This document shows, piece after piece, positions 10,093-19,684 of a stretch of 64,000 nt of DNA. Location: positions 62,001 through 126,000 of the forward strand of contig JAFEKR010000058.1 in NCBI GenBank assembly GCA_019022495.1, given 5' to 3'. The translations under genes and the position numbers were made by a program. The stretch comes from Epichloe hybrida. Its lineage: Eukaryota; Ascomycota; Sordariomycetes; Hypocreales; Clavicipitaceae. How positions within the stretch are numbered: position 1 is the stretch's first letter; the number at the start of each line of letters is the position of its first letter. Below the pieces are notes generated by a model. The model did not search any database. It had not been told where the DNA came from and saw only the letters and a program-made list of their open reading frames with translations.

Positions 10093-11538
10093 ATGGCTGA
10101 AGAACCGTCTCTCCCGCGCCTGCCGGCCGTGTCGTGGGATGAGTGCTCTCAGAGCTTCAGCAAGAATCCCCGCAAGCGTGTTCGTCATCCGCATTCAGGC
10201 GGACTTTATGACTCGAGCGATCCAGCTGTATTCTCTAGCGATGATGATCCTGGTCTGGATAACTACGTGGAAGGGCGGAAGAAGAAGCGATATGTCGGGA
10301 CCTGGTTTCAGCAGCAGCCCACGTCATCAGATTCAACATTTAGCGACTGTCTGACATTGCCGAAGCCCAAGAGAGAGCGAAAGCTCGTCCGCGAATTCGA
10401 TAGCGGTGTGTATCTTGGGTCTGACGGGTCCGACGACCTAGCTTCAGAAGTTTTGGAGATGCCACTGCCGTCCAAGTTGCCGCAATTGGACCAGCGACCA
10501 CCAGTGCCGACCTTGACCAAGGCAGAGCTTCTCGCGCGGGAGAAGGTTCAAGCTTGTTTAGAGCAAGGTGACGAGACCGTTGACTTTTGGTCGATGGGGT
10601 TGGAAGAAATAAGCAACGAGACACTCAGCCCGTTGTCAAATTTCTCATGCATACCCATGGTGGCAAAGGACGTCGCGTTCGAACAGAAGGAACCGCAACT
10701 CAAGATATATTTGGCAATGAATCGTCTGAGACTCGTACCCGGAGCTCTATTCGACTTGCAGCACTTGACGATTCTTAGTCTGAGAGGGAACAAGTTGTCA
10801 GAGATTCCACCTGCAATAGCGAAACTGTCCAATCTCACGCAGCTAAATTTGTCGCAAAATCGGCTCCGCTCACTTCCTGCCGAACTTGTCCAACTGTTTG
10901 ATCTTAATTTGAAGGATCTTGTCTTATATCCAAATGCTTTCCTCGAACCAGAGTCGCCGTTTGACTATGAGTCCGACGAGAACAACCGCTATGAGTCAAC
11001 AGAAGAACGGTTGGTATCGCATCCCTTGGGCCGAACCCCTCTCCAGATCTCCGACTCTATAGGACAGGTGCTGTCTACGTTTAGATTCCCAGCCTACGGC
11101 ACGTCAAACAAAGCAGCGGTGGTGGATGGTGACAAGGGCGAAAACGCGGATGATGCACGTGTCCAGGCCAAACCCAGTCGCGTTCCGTCACTAGTTGAAA
11201 TGGCTCTCCGTACCTGTTACTCTACCAACCAGCTTTCAGAACTGCCGCATTATATACCCGAGGGCCTGTCACATCTTCGTCATCTGTTGGAACGAGCCGT
11301 GCGGCAAAAGGGGATGGGAGGGATCGCTTGTACGAATTGCAAAAAGTCGGTTATTGTGCCCCCAATCGAATGGGTGGAGTGGCGGGAGATACGCACTGTC
11401 GAGAAAGTCAGCAGCGGCAAGATTGTACGATCATTGAGCCTCGCAGATGATGAGAGGGCTGTTCCTTTTCTTCACCGGGGTTGTTCCTGGAAGTGCGGGC
11501 CAGTTGGGAAAGTTGATGGAATGAATGCGGTCGGCTAG
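10093..11538 (+). CDS. Leucine-rich repeat protein with nuclear-type basic motifs
   Basis: Single exon, 481 aa, ATG start. The N-terminal 150 residues are polar with basic clusters (KNPRKRVRH, GRKKKRYVG, PKPKRERKLVREF) that look like nuclear localisation signals. The middle (about 201-290) has three to four LRRs of the SDS22/typical type, e.g. LTILSLRGNKLSEIPPAI and LTQLNLSQNRLRSLPAEL. The C-terminal part has CTNCKKSVIVPPIEW at about 412 and a later GCSWKCG, a possible zinc-binding pair. LRR proteins of this shape are conserved in filamentous fungi. I do not recognise a defined function; LRRs imply protein binding. Confidence 0.8.
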   Translation: MAEEPSLPRLPAVSWDECSQSFSKNPRKRVRHPHSGGLYDSSDPAVFSSDDDPGLDNYVEGRKKKRYVGTWFQQQPTSSDSTFSDCLTLPKPKRERKLVREFDSGVYLGSDGSDDLASEVLEMPLPSKLPQLDQRPPVPTLTKAELLAREKVQACLEQGDETVDFWSMGLEEISNETLSPLSNFSCIPMVAKDVAFEQKEPQLKIYLAMNRLRLVPGALFDLQHLTILSLRGNKLSEIPPAIAKLSNLTQLNLSQNRLRSLPAELVQLFDLNLKDLVLYPNAFLEPESPFDYESDENNRYESTEERLVSHPLGRTPLQISDSIGQVLSTFRFPAYGTSNKAAVVDGDKGENADDARVQAKPSRVPSLVEMALRTCYSTNQLSELPHYIPEGLSHLRHLLERAVRQKGMGGIACTNCKKSVIVPPIEWVEWREIRTVEKVSSGKIVRSLSLADDERAVPFLHRGCSWKCGPVGKVDGMNAVG

Positions 11539-12306
11539 TCATGAATCTCTCGGCGTTGGCGAAGCATTCTCGAATTTAACCAAGCATATATATGCAATCC
11601 AGAACAGAACCACGTATACTGCTACGTATATCTTTCATCGTCTGGAGACTTTTCTGATAGTATCGATGATTTTTTTCATTTCAAATTCTCAAGAACAAGC
11701 ACTCGGTTCACCAGACATATGTCCCAATCACACAAAGTGCATCAACGAGTGACTCCATCTCACCGCAACATGGCAAGTATATACTATCTTCAAAGAAGGC
11801 CCCGGAAAAAAGAAGTAACAGGCTATACTAAATTCCTCGTCTTATGGTCCTGTACGATGCCCAAGATGTCTACAAGCCCTTTTAGCTTAAGCTTCACATG
11901 GCCAGTTGCCAAAATGAGCCCAAGAGGGCTTGGTCTTTCAGCGCGTGCGTCGACAGGTCGACAAGACGTTCAAGACTTCGCCATGCAGGCTTGCAAGAGG
12001 GATCCCGGGCGAGAAGACATGCAGAAGACATGCATTTCGTAAAGTGACTCCAGACGCTCTTTCCTCTCTCAAAGAGTTTTTCTCGACAAGTGACATACGG
12101 ATTACTCTTCTCTTCGTTGTCGAGTCCGCATGGAGTCCGCATGGAGTCCGCATGCCAGCCGTTGCCCACCAACAACGTCCGACGTCGGCACATCTGACCT
12201 GACCCGCTTGTTGGCAAATAAACAAACCAGACCAGCCGACTTGCCCTTCCCCCCCCCGGGAATCACCTCATCAACTCCACCAAACCAGAACCTACGTATC
12301 AAACCT
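11539..12306. other. Intergenic region upstream of IVY1-like gene
   Basis: 3' region of the LRR gene and leader of the next gene. An 11-bp unit (GAGTCCGCATG) is repeated three times in tandem at 12122-12154. No other gene seen. Confidence 0.5.
12122..12154. repeat. Three tandem copies of an 11-bp unit
   Basis: GAGTCCGCATG x3, perfect, in the 5' region of the IVY1-like gene. It creates an in-frame upstream ATG at 12130 that I do not take as the start. Confidence 0.85.
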
Positions 12307-13908
12307 ATGTACCCGGACGACGATCATCCTTCCTCCATCCCATACGCAGGCCCCTTCAATAAAGGCTCAACCGAGGTTCAAAGAGGCACTTGTGCCCCTT
12401 CTCCGGCCATGGCCCCGTCACCTTCGCCCTCGCGCTCGCGATCGCGGCCGGCCTCGCCCTCGCCCTCACCCTCGCCCTCACAGCTGCCGCCCATCCCCTC
12501 CTCGCCCGTCTACTCCATCGCGTCGACGGCGAACCCGATATCGCGCTTCATCCTCCCCCTTCCGCCCGCGCCCCGGCCCTCGCACGCCGTCCTCAAAAAG
12601 TCCGACCTCGAGGCCTCGCAACAGGCCTACTCCGATCTGCTCGCCACGGCCAAGACGTACCGCCTCGCGCTGGCCACCCTCTCCAACGCCGCCTCGCAGT
12701 TCGGCTCGGCCCTCGAGGCATGCGCCCGCCTCAAGGAAGCATGCGCGGAGCCCATCTCTGGCCCCCACGCCCCCGGCGCGACCAGCATGACGGCCTCCTT
12801 CACCAACCCTCGCGGCGCCTGCACCGCCGACACGCTCCTCTCCGCCTCGGGCGTCCACCACCTTGTCGCCAACCACCAGCAGATCCTGTCCGAGACCGTC
12901 TACCGCTCCTTCGAGGTGCCCCTCCTCCACGAACTGGACAAGTGGCAGACCGTCATTGACGACGAGGAAGAGACGTACCAGGCCAAGATCAAGGCGCAGA
13001 GCAAAGAAGTCAAGCGCCTGGAAAAGGAAGGGCTCAAACTCCACAAGCAGCGCCGCAGAGACGTCGCCCGCTTCAGAGCACATCTCGTCGAGCTGACGTC
13101 CAAGCTCGACGGCCTGACGACCCTCCACGCCGACCACTCTAGGACACTGCTGCGCGAATCGCAGGACACGAGCGGCCGCATCGTCGACGCAAGCTGTAGC
13201 TTGGTGCGAGCAGAGGTGGACATCTTCGAGAGCCTTGCGCGCAAGGGCTGGACGGGCGGCGGCCTAGACGACCTGTTGGAGAAGGGAACAGACTTGTTCG
13301 CCACAGAGGACAGCGTCGGTGTCGGTGTCGGCGTCGGCGTCGGCGTCGGCGGCGGCGCAGGCACAGCCGGCGTAAATGGGGTGGGCGAGTCCTCAACCAA
13401 GCTGTTTTCCATACTGCCGCCCAAGAGCATCCTTGCTGATTCCGTATCGGAAGGCGGCTCCGCGCGGCCAGCACACACGCGCGGGGACAGTCTGCTGATG
13501 GACTCGGAGCGCTACCAGTCTCTTGCGGCGCTGGCGACGGAGCCGAAGCAGAACGGGGGCGGCGCAGGCGCAGGCGATGCCGATAGCGTATTCTCATTCT
13601 CAGCAGACTTCAACAAGCCCCGTGGGGCCAGGCCCTTTTCTCCCCAGCCCATTCGGAGGATACCCGCCGACGTGACGTTTGAGTCGTTGGGGGCAATGGG
13701 TGGACATTCGAGCCAACGTGTCAAGAAGGAGGAGGAGGAGGAGCATATGGTGGAAGAAGAAGAAGAAGAGGAGGGCGCGAACCGTCATGACGACGACGAC
13801 GACGACGACGACGACGAAAACAGGGGCAGGAAGAGGTCGCAGTCGCCTGGTGAGGGGGAACCAAGACATCATGATGGGGTGAGCTCGGCAGATGCATGGG
13901 GGGACTAA
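12307..13908 (+). CDS. IVY1-like phospholipid-binding (I-BAR-type) protein
   Basis: Family of yeast Ivy1, a vacuolar membrane protein that binds phospholipids, Vps33 and the Rab Ypt7. A 533-aa protein if started at the ATG at 12307. The open frame reaches back to 12130, but that stretch crosses a tandem repeat and looks like leader; the ATG at 12409 (MAPSPSPSRS) is a third option. After a Pro/Ser-rich N-terminus, a helical domain runs from about residue 95 to 330: LKKSDLEASQQAYSDLL, YRLALATLSNAASQFGSAL, VANHQQILSETVYRSFEVP and a coiled coil around KEVKRLEKEGLKLHKQ. The C-terminal third is low complexity: a (GV)n-Gly tract from a GGTGTC/GGCGTC repeat, then poly-Glu and poly-Asp. Recognition rests on the helical domain. 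Confidence 0.72.
   Translation: MYPDDDHPSSIPYAGPFNKGSTEVQRGTCAPSPAMAPSPSPSRSRSRPASPSPSPSPSQLPPIPSSPVYSIASTANPISRFILPLPPAPRPSHAVLKKSDLEASQQAYSDLLATAKTYRLALATLSNAASQFGSALEACARLKEACAEPISGPHAPGATSMTASFTNPRGACTADTLLSASGVHHLVANHQQILSETVYRSFEVPLLHELDKWQTVIDDEEETYQAKIKAQSKEVKRLEKEGLKLHKQRRRDVARFRAHLVELTSKLDGLTTLHADHSRTLLRESQDTSGRIVDASCSLVRAEVDIFESLARKGWTGGGLDDLLEKGTDLFATEDSVGVGVGVGVGVGGGAGTAGVNGVGESSTKLFSILPPKSILADSVSEGGSARPAHTRGDSLLMDSERYQSLAALATEPKQNGGGAGAGDADSVFSFSADFNKPRGARPFSPQPIRRIPADVTFESLGAMGGHSSQRVKKEEEEEHMVEEEEEEEGANRHDDDDDDDDDENRGRKRSQSPGEGEPRHHDGVSSADAWGD
13317..13362. repeat. GGTGTC/GGCGTC minisatellite in IVY1-like CDS
   Basis: In-frame hexamer repeat encoding alternating Gly-Val. Further in-frame GAG/GAA and GAC runs follow at 13727-13817. 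Confidence 0.85.
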
Positions 13909-14611
13909 AAAGTTGGCGTGACTGAGCCATGAGGCGTTCCGTGTACCATTGACTGTTATTCTTTGTTTGCATTTGGCCATGTTTAACACTACACGCCTTG
14001 ACTTTTTCTTCTTCCTTCATTCATTGGCCGGCGGTAGTCAGGCATGTTTGATTCTCATGACTTGCCTTTATAGTTACAGTTACATTGCATGGACCATCGC
14101 AAGCATGCAGCTTGCAGCTTTGGGTACTGGGACGTCGCCTGTATCGTTAAACAGACCATCATGTATTAATATATTCATCCCTCTTTGTAAGCCGTACAAG
14201 CTGGATTTATTCTATAGAAGAAAAACCAAAAAAAAAAAATTGTCTGTCGAATCCACCACGTTTTCTGTCTCGGACAACCACGTTGCTTGTTGTCCCTTGA
14301 TAAGTACCCGACGCCAAGTTAACGCCTTTTGAGATAATGCAGATAATGTGGCCCCCAGCCCCAGCTCCTCCCCCTTTTGACGAGGACAAGACGAAATACG
14401 AGGCAATAAATAAATATCCTCGTCATCAAAATGACATGACAAGTATTTTTCCTTGTTCGTCAAATCATAAGTTGACAAAAAAAGAAAAGAAGAGAGAAAA
14501 AAAAAAAAGAAAGATGCAGTTGGACAATCACATGCCGTCGCCGCAGTCCGACTGCCTGCTACGCCGCCTCTGCCTTCTTCGCTTCACGACAACTTCAACA
14601 CTGGACGCCCT
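13909..14611. other. Convergent intergenic region IVY1 / NUP53
   Basis: 3' regions of two convergent genes; AT-rich with A-tracts at about 14228 and 14497. No gene seen. Confidence 0.6.
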
Positions 14612-15979
14612 CTAGTCATCCTTGTCAATGTTGTACACGTCGCCCTTGAACAGACCAAAGGTTGCGTCGAGCCACCATATGATTTTCCAGTACAAGCTGG
14701 CACGGCCCCAGTCAAAGTCGCCCGTCTCGGTTCGGGGCACCTCATTTCCAATCATGCTGCCGCTGAACCATTTCACAAACGGGACGGCATTGACGAGCCG
14801 CTGCATGACGGACTGCTGCGGAAGCAGGGCTTGTTCGGCGGGAAGCAGACGGGCTCGACGGGCGGTGGGAATCCGCCGGCAAAATATGCTGTCTTCGTCC
14901 TTCATCTCCACCGGCGTCTCGACGCCGCCTGAGCTGAATCCTGGCGCGTCCGTCATGGTGGCCGACGAGTGTGATTGTGTCAGAGTAGCCGTGTCGAGAG
15001 TCTGGCTGGATGTTCTCGAATCCGAAGGTGACAGATCCAGCAGCCGGCTGCGGAGCATGGTGGGCATGCCACTGATGCTTTTTCGATGGGGAGTGCCCAC
15101 GGCCGCCGGCATGCTCTGAGAGCGCTCGTGTCCGCCGCCCATGATGCTGTCCACGTCGGGGCAAGCTTCGTCCTTGGCGGGTGGGATGCCCCTGTACGGC
15201 TCGGCGTAGACCAGATAGCCCAAGATCCGTTGGGGGCTTGCATACATGGCTGCGTTGGCGGCCTCGGTGCTCTCAAACGTCACCTTGACCCAATGCTCGC
15301 CGCCATCTGCGCGGTTGACCAGAGCCCGTTCATCTGCACCGAGGTTTCGACGGCGTGTAAAGGCAGGATCGCGTAGCTCCGACTTGTATCGTCGCTGTGA
15401 GGCGGGAGGGTCGCGCGGGTAATCTTCCAGTATGGCCCCCGCAAGGTCCTCGTAGTGGGAAATGGCAGCATATTGCTGCGATGGAGAGCGGTAGCCGCGC
15501 AGGATGAGCTCGACGGGGGTGGACGGGTTGACCCGCGGGGGAGGAGCATCGTCTTGCATCAAGCCACTGCTTTTGCGCTGATTCGTTGCGGCCGGAGCAG
15601 CGGCAGCCGCTTGATTTGACACCCAGTCGCCAAAGAGCTTGTCTGCGGCAGCGAGGGTCGGATTCTCGCGACTTCGGGCAGGTGTGCCGGTTCTCGATCG
15701 AGATCGCCTGGTAGATTTGCCAAAGGAACCAGTTTCTGCGACATTGCGCCGTGACCTAGTGCTTCCTGTGTGCGCTTCGTGTCTGAAAATCGGTTCGTTG
15801 GGTTAGCAGGACGGGGGAGTAAAAAGACTTTTGTGCCCTTGATAGATAGAGCTTTATAGAGGGAAAGGAGACGGTGCGATGACGAACTGGCTGAAATACA
15901 TGGCGTAGGGACGCTTGATGCCATCGTCGCCGACGTAGCACTCCTCATCGGGAACGTTATGAAGGATGAGCGGAGCCAT
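14612..15979 (-). CDS. NUP53: Nucleoporin NUP53/NUP35 (MPPN/RRM-type)
   Basis: Inner-ring nuclear pore protein. Exon 1 is 15888-15979 ([20 protein letters not shown]...), intron 15783-15887 (donor GTTCGT, branch GCTAAC, acceptor CAG), exon 2 14612-15782; 420 aa. The intron join gives AMYFSQHEAHTGS, followed by [12 protein letters not shown] and [10 protein letters not shown], all typical of filamentous-fungal NUP53. The dimerising RRM-like domain begins near residue 114 ([19 protein letters not shown]...) and includes [17 protein letters not shown] and [13 protein letters not shown]. The C-terminus ends in a short aromatic/hydrophobic segment ([17 protein letters not shown]), consistent with the membrane-binding amphipathic helix of the family. 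The donor is not the common GTAAGT but the frame and sequence support it. Confidence 0.9.
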
Positions 15980-16460
15980 GGTGAAGGAAGCTGAGGCTCT
16001 GCACCTCTGTGAGTAGGGTCAATTGCTGATTATTGCGACGAAGATGCAATTTCAGATGTGGTGACGGGTGAAGTGGGATTGGCGTCTTTGTTGTTCTGGT
16101 GTTGTCTGTTGTCAGGGACCTTGTTGAAGATTCTTGACGCTGGAAATTTGGTTGGCGTCTCGCCGCGTCTGGCAGGGCAACTACAACCCCACTGTACATA
16201 ACTGGCAGCTGGCAACTGGCAGCTGGCAACTGTGCCACTGCCAACTGGTGCACGTGTGGGGACCCCCCATGTCATCTCAACAACCTCCGTCAAAATCCGT
16301 GCCACGAGGGGCCGGCCTTTGGCGTGGGCGCAATTCCGGGTTGGAAATGTTCTGTTCCTAGTTAGATTTGTGTGTGCTGTTCAACCAAATAGTATGCATC
16401 GGGACAATTTGCTGAATGAATGATGGTACATGCACGTGACCAGAGTTGCGCACGTATCCA
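15980..16460. other. Intergenic region NUP53 / RTC1-like
   Basis: NUP53 upstream sequence and the 3' side of the cyclase-like gene. Contains a short GGCAGCT/GGCAACT repeat at about 16201-16245. No gene seen. Confidence 0.5.
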
Positions 16461-17777
16461 TCATAATACACAGAAACCCACTCCCTTGACTGTATCCCCC
16501 TCCTGGTGGAATTCTGCCCCCGGCAAAAGCTCACTCGCCACCCACCTCGCCGTCGTCGTATGCGTGGACCCATTTCCAAACGGCTCATGTGTCTTTTCCT
16601 TTCTCGTCCCCGTATCATCCCGCACTTCAATTGTCCCCAGCTTCTCTACCAGGCCGTCCGTTGACTGCGACGAGATCCTGCCCCTCGGAAACGTCGAGAA
16701 TCCTTCTGCGAGGGCCTGCACGGCAACCAGCTGATCTTGAAGGAACTCATCGACCGTGCCGCCCAGAGTAGTCTCCTCGTACAGCGCCTCGCAGAGCCTC
16801 GCACAAGCACGCTGTATGAACTTCTCCCGAGTAGACTTGAGTTTCTTTGGCATGGAGAAGAGCGAGTCTCGGCCCCATCGGATGCCGCCCGGTGAGTGAG
16901 CAACGAGAAGGATGGACCATCTGGTGTCGTGACCTGAGTCCTCTACTATCTCGAAGTGGATCTCTGCATCGGGGTATACTTGTCCTAGAGATCTACCAAG
17001 CTCTTCTTGGACGGTTTCGTGAGAAGCGCGGGGAGCGATTATGCTTGCATCGACTCTGAGAACTTGATAGGAAGAAGGATATGCAAATCGCGGCGGGGGC
17101 ATAAACTTGAGCGATTCACCCCTGCGAACAGGATGAACTGCAAGGGCAATATGACCCCGTGAACGGGGTCCTAGGTTCCAGCCCCGTGTCTTCAGCTCCC
17201 GTTGGACACGGACTCCGAATCTCTCTTCGAAAACCGGCATGAGGACCTGATCGAAGTATTCGTAGCTCAGCGACCAGTGGACGTTGGTGCCGCCGTATAT
17301 ATGCAGCACCACGGGCTCATTGGTGTCGTTGCCGGCGAACAGAACATAAGGGAAGATGGCTTGTAGAATGAGTAATGCGCTCGCGGCATCTGTGTCGGCT
17401 TCAATCTCGAAGTTTCTTTGAACGAGCTCCGCAGGAGAGCGCCTGGGCTTGAACGTGAGGTTCTCGGACCCGACAGCGAGGCCATGGACCTCTGCGTCTG
17501 TGACTTTGGCGAGCCATGAAAGGGAGGTGACGTGCTGCACTTTGAGACCTGTGTATCTTGTGTCAGAAGATGGACGGCCAGAGACCATCCTGTGCAATCA
17601 GGAGGGGATGGTGCAATCTGATGGACTCGACGTACCGCCTCCTCTTCCGCCCCTACGATTGCCTCGGACGTGCTGGATCGTGACGGGCTGGCAAGTGAGT
17701 GCTGCGAGGCCGCACGCCAACCGGACGAGCTGGCCGCCGCCTTCGCCCGTTCGCCCGTCCAGTACGATGGGTTCCAT
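16461..17777 (-). CDS. RNA 3'-terminal phosphate cyclase family protein (RTC1/RtcA type)
   Basis: Enzyme family that makes 2',3'-cyclic phosphate ends on RNA using ATP. Exon 1 is 17636-17777, intron 17549-17635 (GTACGT, branch CTGAC, CAG), exon 2 16461-17548; 409 aa. The start is at MEPIVLDGRTGEGGGQLVRL, the family's invariant N-terminus. The splice restores RGGRGGGLKVQHVTSLSWL, matching the usual GGGLxxQHxTS. Other motifs: HIYGGTNVHWSLSYEYF, RGWNLGPRSRGHIAL, VDEFLQDQLVAVQALAEG and GSTHTTTARWV near the C-terminus, whose His sits where the nucleotidyl-accepting His of RtcA lies. The last 50 residues are less conserved. Activity as cyclase rather than the inactive Rcl1 branch is inferred from the His and Gly-rich motifs. 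Confidence 0.85.
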
Positions 17778-18562
17778 CGGGGTGACGACGATTTTTGTGA
17801 GGGTTCGATGTGATGGAGTGACTGACTGACTGACTGACTGAGCCAACCTGAAGTGTGGATTTCCCACGGCGTAATTTATAGGTGCGTTCTGCCTTGCACA
17901 CTTGTGAGTCATCCGGCGGACAACCCCTTCGACCCGGCCACATCAACATGGACGATGCCGTGTCCGTAGTTTCGACTCATCCTCTGCTCCCTGTGTTTTT
18001 TCAATCCTTCGAAAGAATAACACGACCTACCACGAGAGTGGTACTAACAAGGCCTGGTGAGACAAGAAAGAAAGAACATGGAGATGACGCGGGATGAGCT
18101 GATCACACGTCTTGCCCGCAGAAGCGATTGCCGTCCGTCACGATCCGGCGTCGCCCCGAGTGGTTCCTCTCTGGAAGGGAGGGAGGCAGTTGTTGTTAAA
18201 TAGGTTCTTTTCTAGCAATGTATGGATTAATGCTCTAGTCTCGGCAGCGAGTGTTAGCCTTGAGTTTTCAAGTCTCGACGTTGCATTTCGATAGGAAGAA
18301 ACCAGATGATCGACGCGGCATCCAAAACGCACGGCGGGTGGGTGAATTACCAGAGTTGAGCACAAAGCAAAACAGATGATGTGACGACGTTGGCGCTAAA
18401 ATTTGCAAAAGTGTCGTCGTTTTACGGACTAAAAAACATGCAAATTTGCTACCGTAATTACTGCATTGGCTACGTACGATACATCGCGCGTGTGCTCCTT
18501 AAAAGCGCGGAGTTAAGCCGAGTGCCCCTCCCCCCTCCACCAAAAAAAAAAAAAAAAAAAAA
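17778..18562. other. Gene-poor AT-rich region with a 21-bp A-run next to the U5 gene
   Basis: No coding region recognised. At the right end an A-run at 18542-18562 follows the U5 gene (a T-run on its transcribed strand). Confidence 0.5.
17820..17841. repeat. GACT tetranucleotide microsatellite
   Basis: Five to six GACT units just upstream of the cyclase-like start codon. Confidence 0.9.
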
Positions 18563-18690
18563 GACTATCGACGAGAGTCGAACTCAGAGTGTTCCAAAGA
18601 TTCTATCAGCGGAGTATTTTTGGCCATTCCACGGTAATCTCTGGTAAAAGGCAAGAAATTAGTTCGTTTGGAAGGTCCAACTCCGTTATG
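18563..18690 (-). ncRNA. U5 spliceosomal snRNA
   Basis: U5 snRNA holds the two exons in the spliceosome through its loop I. On the minus strand the invariant loop GCCTTTTAC (18644-18652) sits in an 11-nt loop closed by AATTTCT/AGAGATT. The usual internal loop with ACCG follows, then stem I: TTCCA/TGGAA, CC/GG, TGG/CCA and CGGAGT/ACTCCG. After stem I comes an Sm-type site AATCTTTGG (18594-18602) and a terminal hairpin TCGAC-TCTC-GTCGA (18568-18581). The segment GAGATTACCGTGGA is close to the conserved U5 GATTTCCGTGGA. A TATATA at 18709-18714 lies about 20-25 bp upstream of the inferred 5' end, as expected for a pol II snRNA gene. Ends are approximate. The Sm site is slightly off consensus (C within the U-tract). 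Confidence 0.85.
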
Positions 18691-19684
18691 TTTAGACGTA
18701 TTTGAACCTATATACCCCTCGTATCCCGTGCAGCGTTGCACAGTTCATCCACTTCTTTCTCGTCGCATGCCTTTTATACACGAAGAAGTTCGCGACTATG
18801 TCATCACCACCCCCGACCCGACACCGTGGCCGCCGCCACGCGAATGAGATTTAAATATGTTTTCATCACGCACGCAGGAGCATCGGAATCTGAAATGAAA
18901 TCAAAATCTCACTAGTCGCAACAAAAACGACATGCCTTTTTGATAATCCAACCGCGAAGCGTCGCGTGCCCTCGTCTAGCCGCTAGCCTTGTTCACCAGC
19001 AACACCACGGGTTGCTTCCCGTCACGCCAACTGTCAAGAACCCGTGGTGAAACAGACACACAGATGACTCTTGGATTGCCTGTGAGCGTCAAAGAGACCT
19101 GGTGCGCGGGAACCCGGCCGGGCCTATCCCATCATTCAGTACTATGGGTTTGCGCTGCTCTCGTATTGTGTAGACGCACTGGCTCGCACTGCGCTTATCG
19201 TCTGATTGTGAATGGGCGTATTAGATAAATTATTCCTATTCAGAGGGAGTAGGCATATAAATACCACTGCGTGCCTGCAGCCTCGTCTTGCATCGGTGAC
19301 CCGCAGCAGTAGTTGCTGATGCCATTTTCTGTGGCAAAAGGCTGACCTTGTCGGAGACTCGTGTGTGTTTCGACAACTTGGCTGTGTCATTTCCCTGGTG
19401 TTGTAGACTGAGTTCATGCTTTGCTGCGAATCCCCTGCGACGTCAAGACATTCTGTAGTTGAGTACAGAATGGGTGGCGCAAGGCAAATTCTCTGCCTGT
19501 ATTCATATGTTACTTATTTTACTAGTTAGGTATTACTAGCAACACCTATTTCCTCACAAATCCGACGAATTAGCCACAACGAATGAAATGAGCGTAAAAA
19601 TATATTTAAATTACTACTAAAGCAGGCGCGCTCTTCTCTTTCATCCTGCTGTCAGGCTGGGACCCACGGCAAGCTTGATTATCA
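18691..19684. other. Gene-poor region between U5 and the NRPS relic
   Basis: No coding gene recognised. It contains an 11-bp perfect inverted repeat (CACCACGGGTT at 19003-19013, complement at 19039-19049, 25-nt loop). The right half is AT-rich with many TA-containing short repeats (TAGTTAGGTATTACTAG near 19524), suggestive of decayed DNA. Confidence 0.5.
18709..18714 (-). promoter_or_regulatory. TATA box of the U5 gene
   Basis: TATATA about 20-25 bp before the inferred U5 5' end on the minus strand. A second TATAAAA lies near 18771-18777. Confidence 0.5.

Noticed and set aside
12130..12306. Upstream start for the IVY1-like gene at 12130
   Set aside because: The ATG lies within a tandem 11-bp repeat and the added 59 residues have no conserved features; treated as leader.
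18572..18595. Box-B-like GAGTTCGACTC on the minus strand, considered as a tRNA
   Set aside because: No acceptor or anticodon stem can be formed; the segment is the 3' part of the U5 snRNA.
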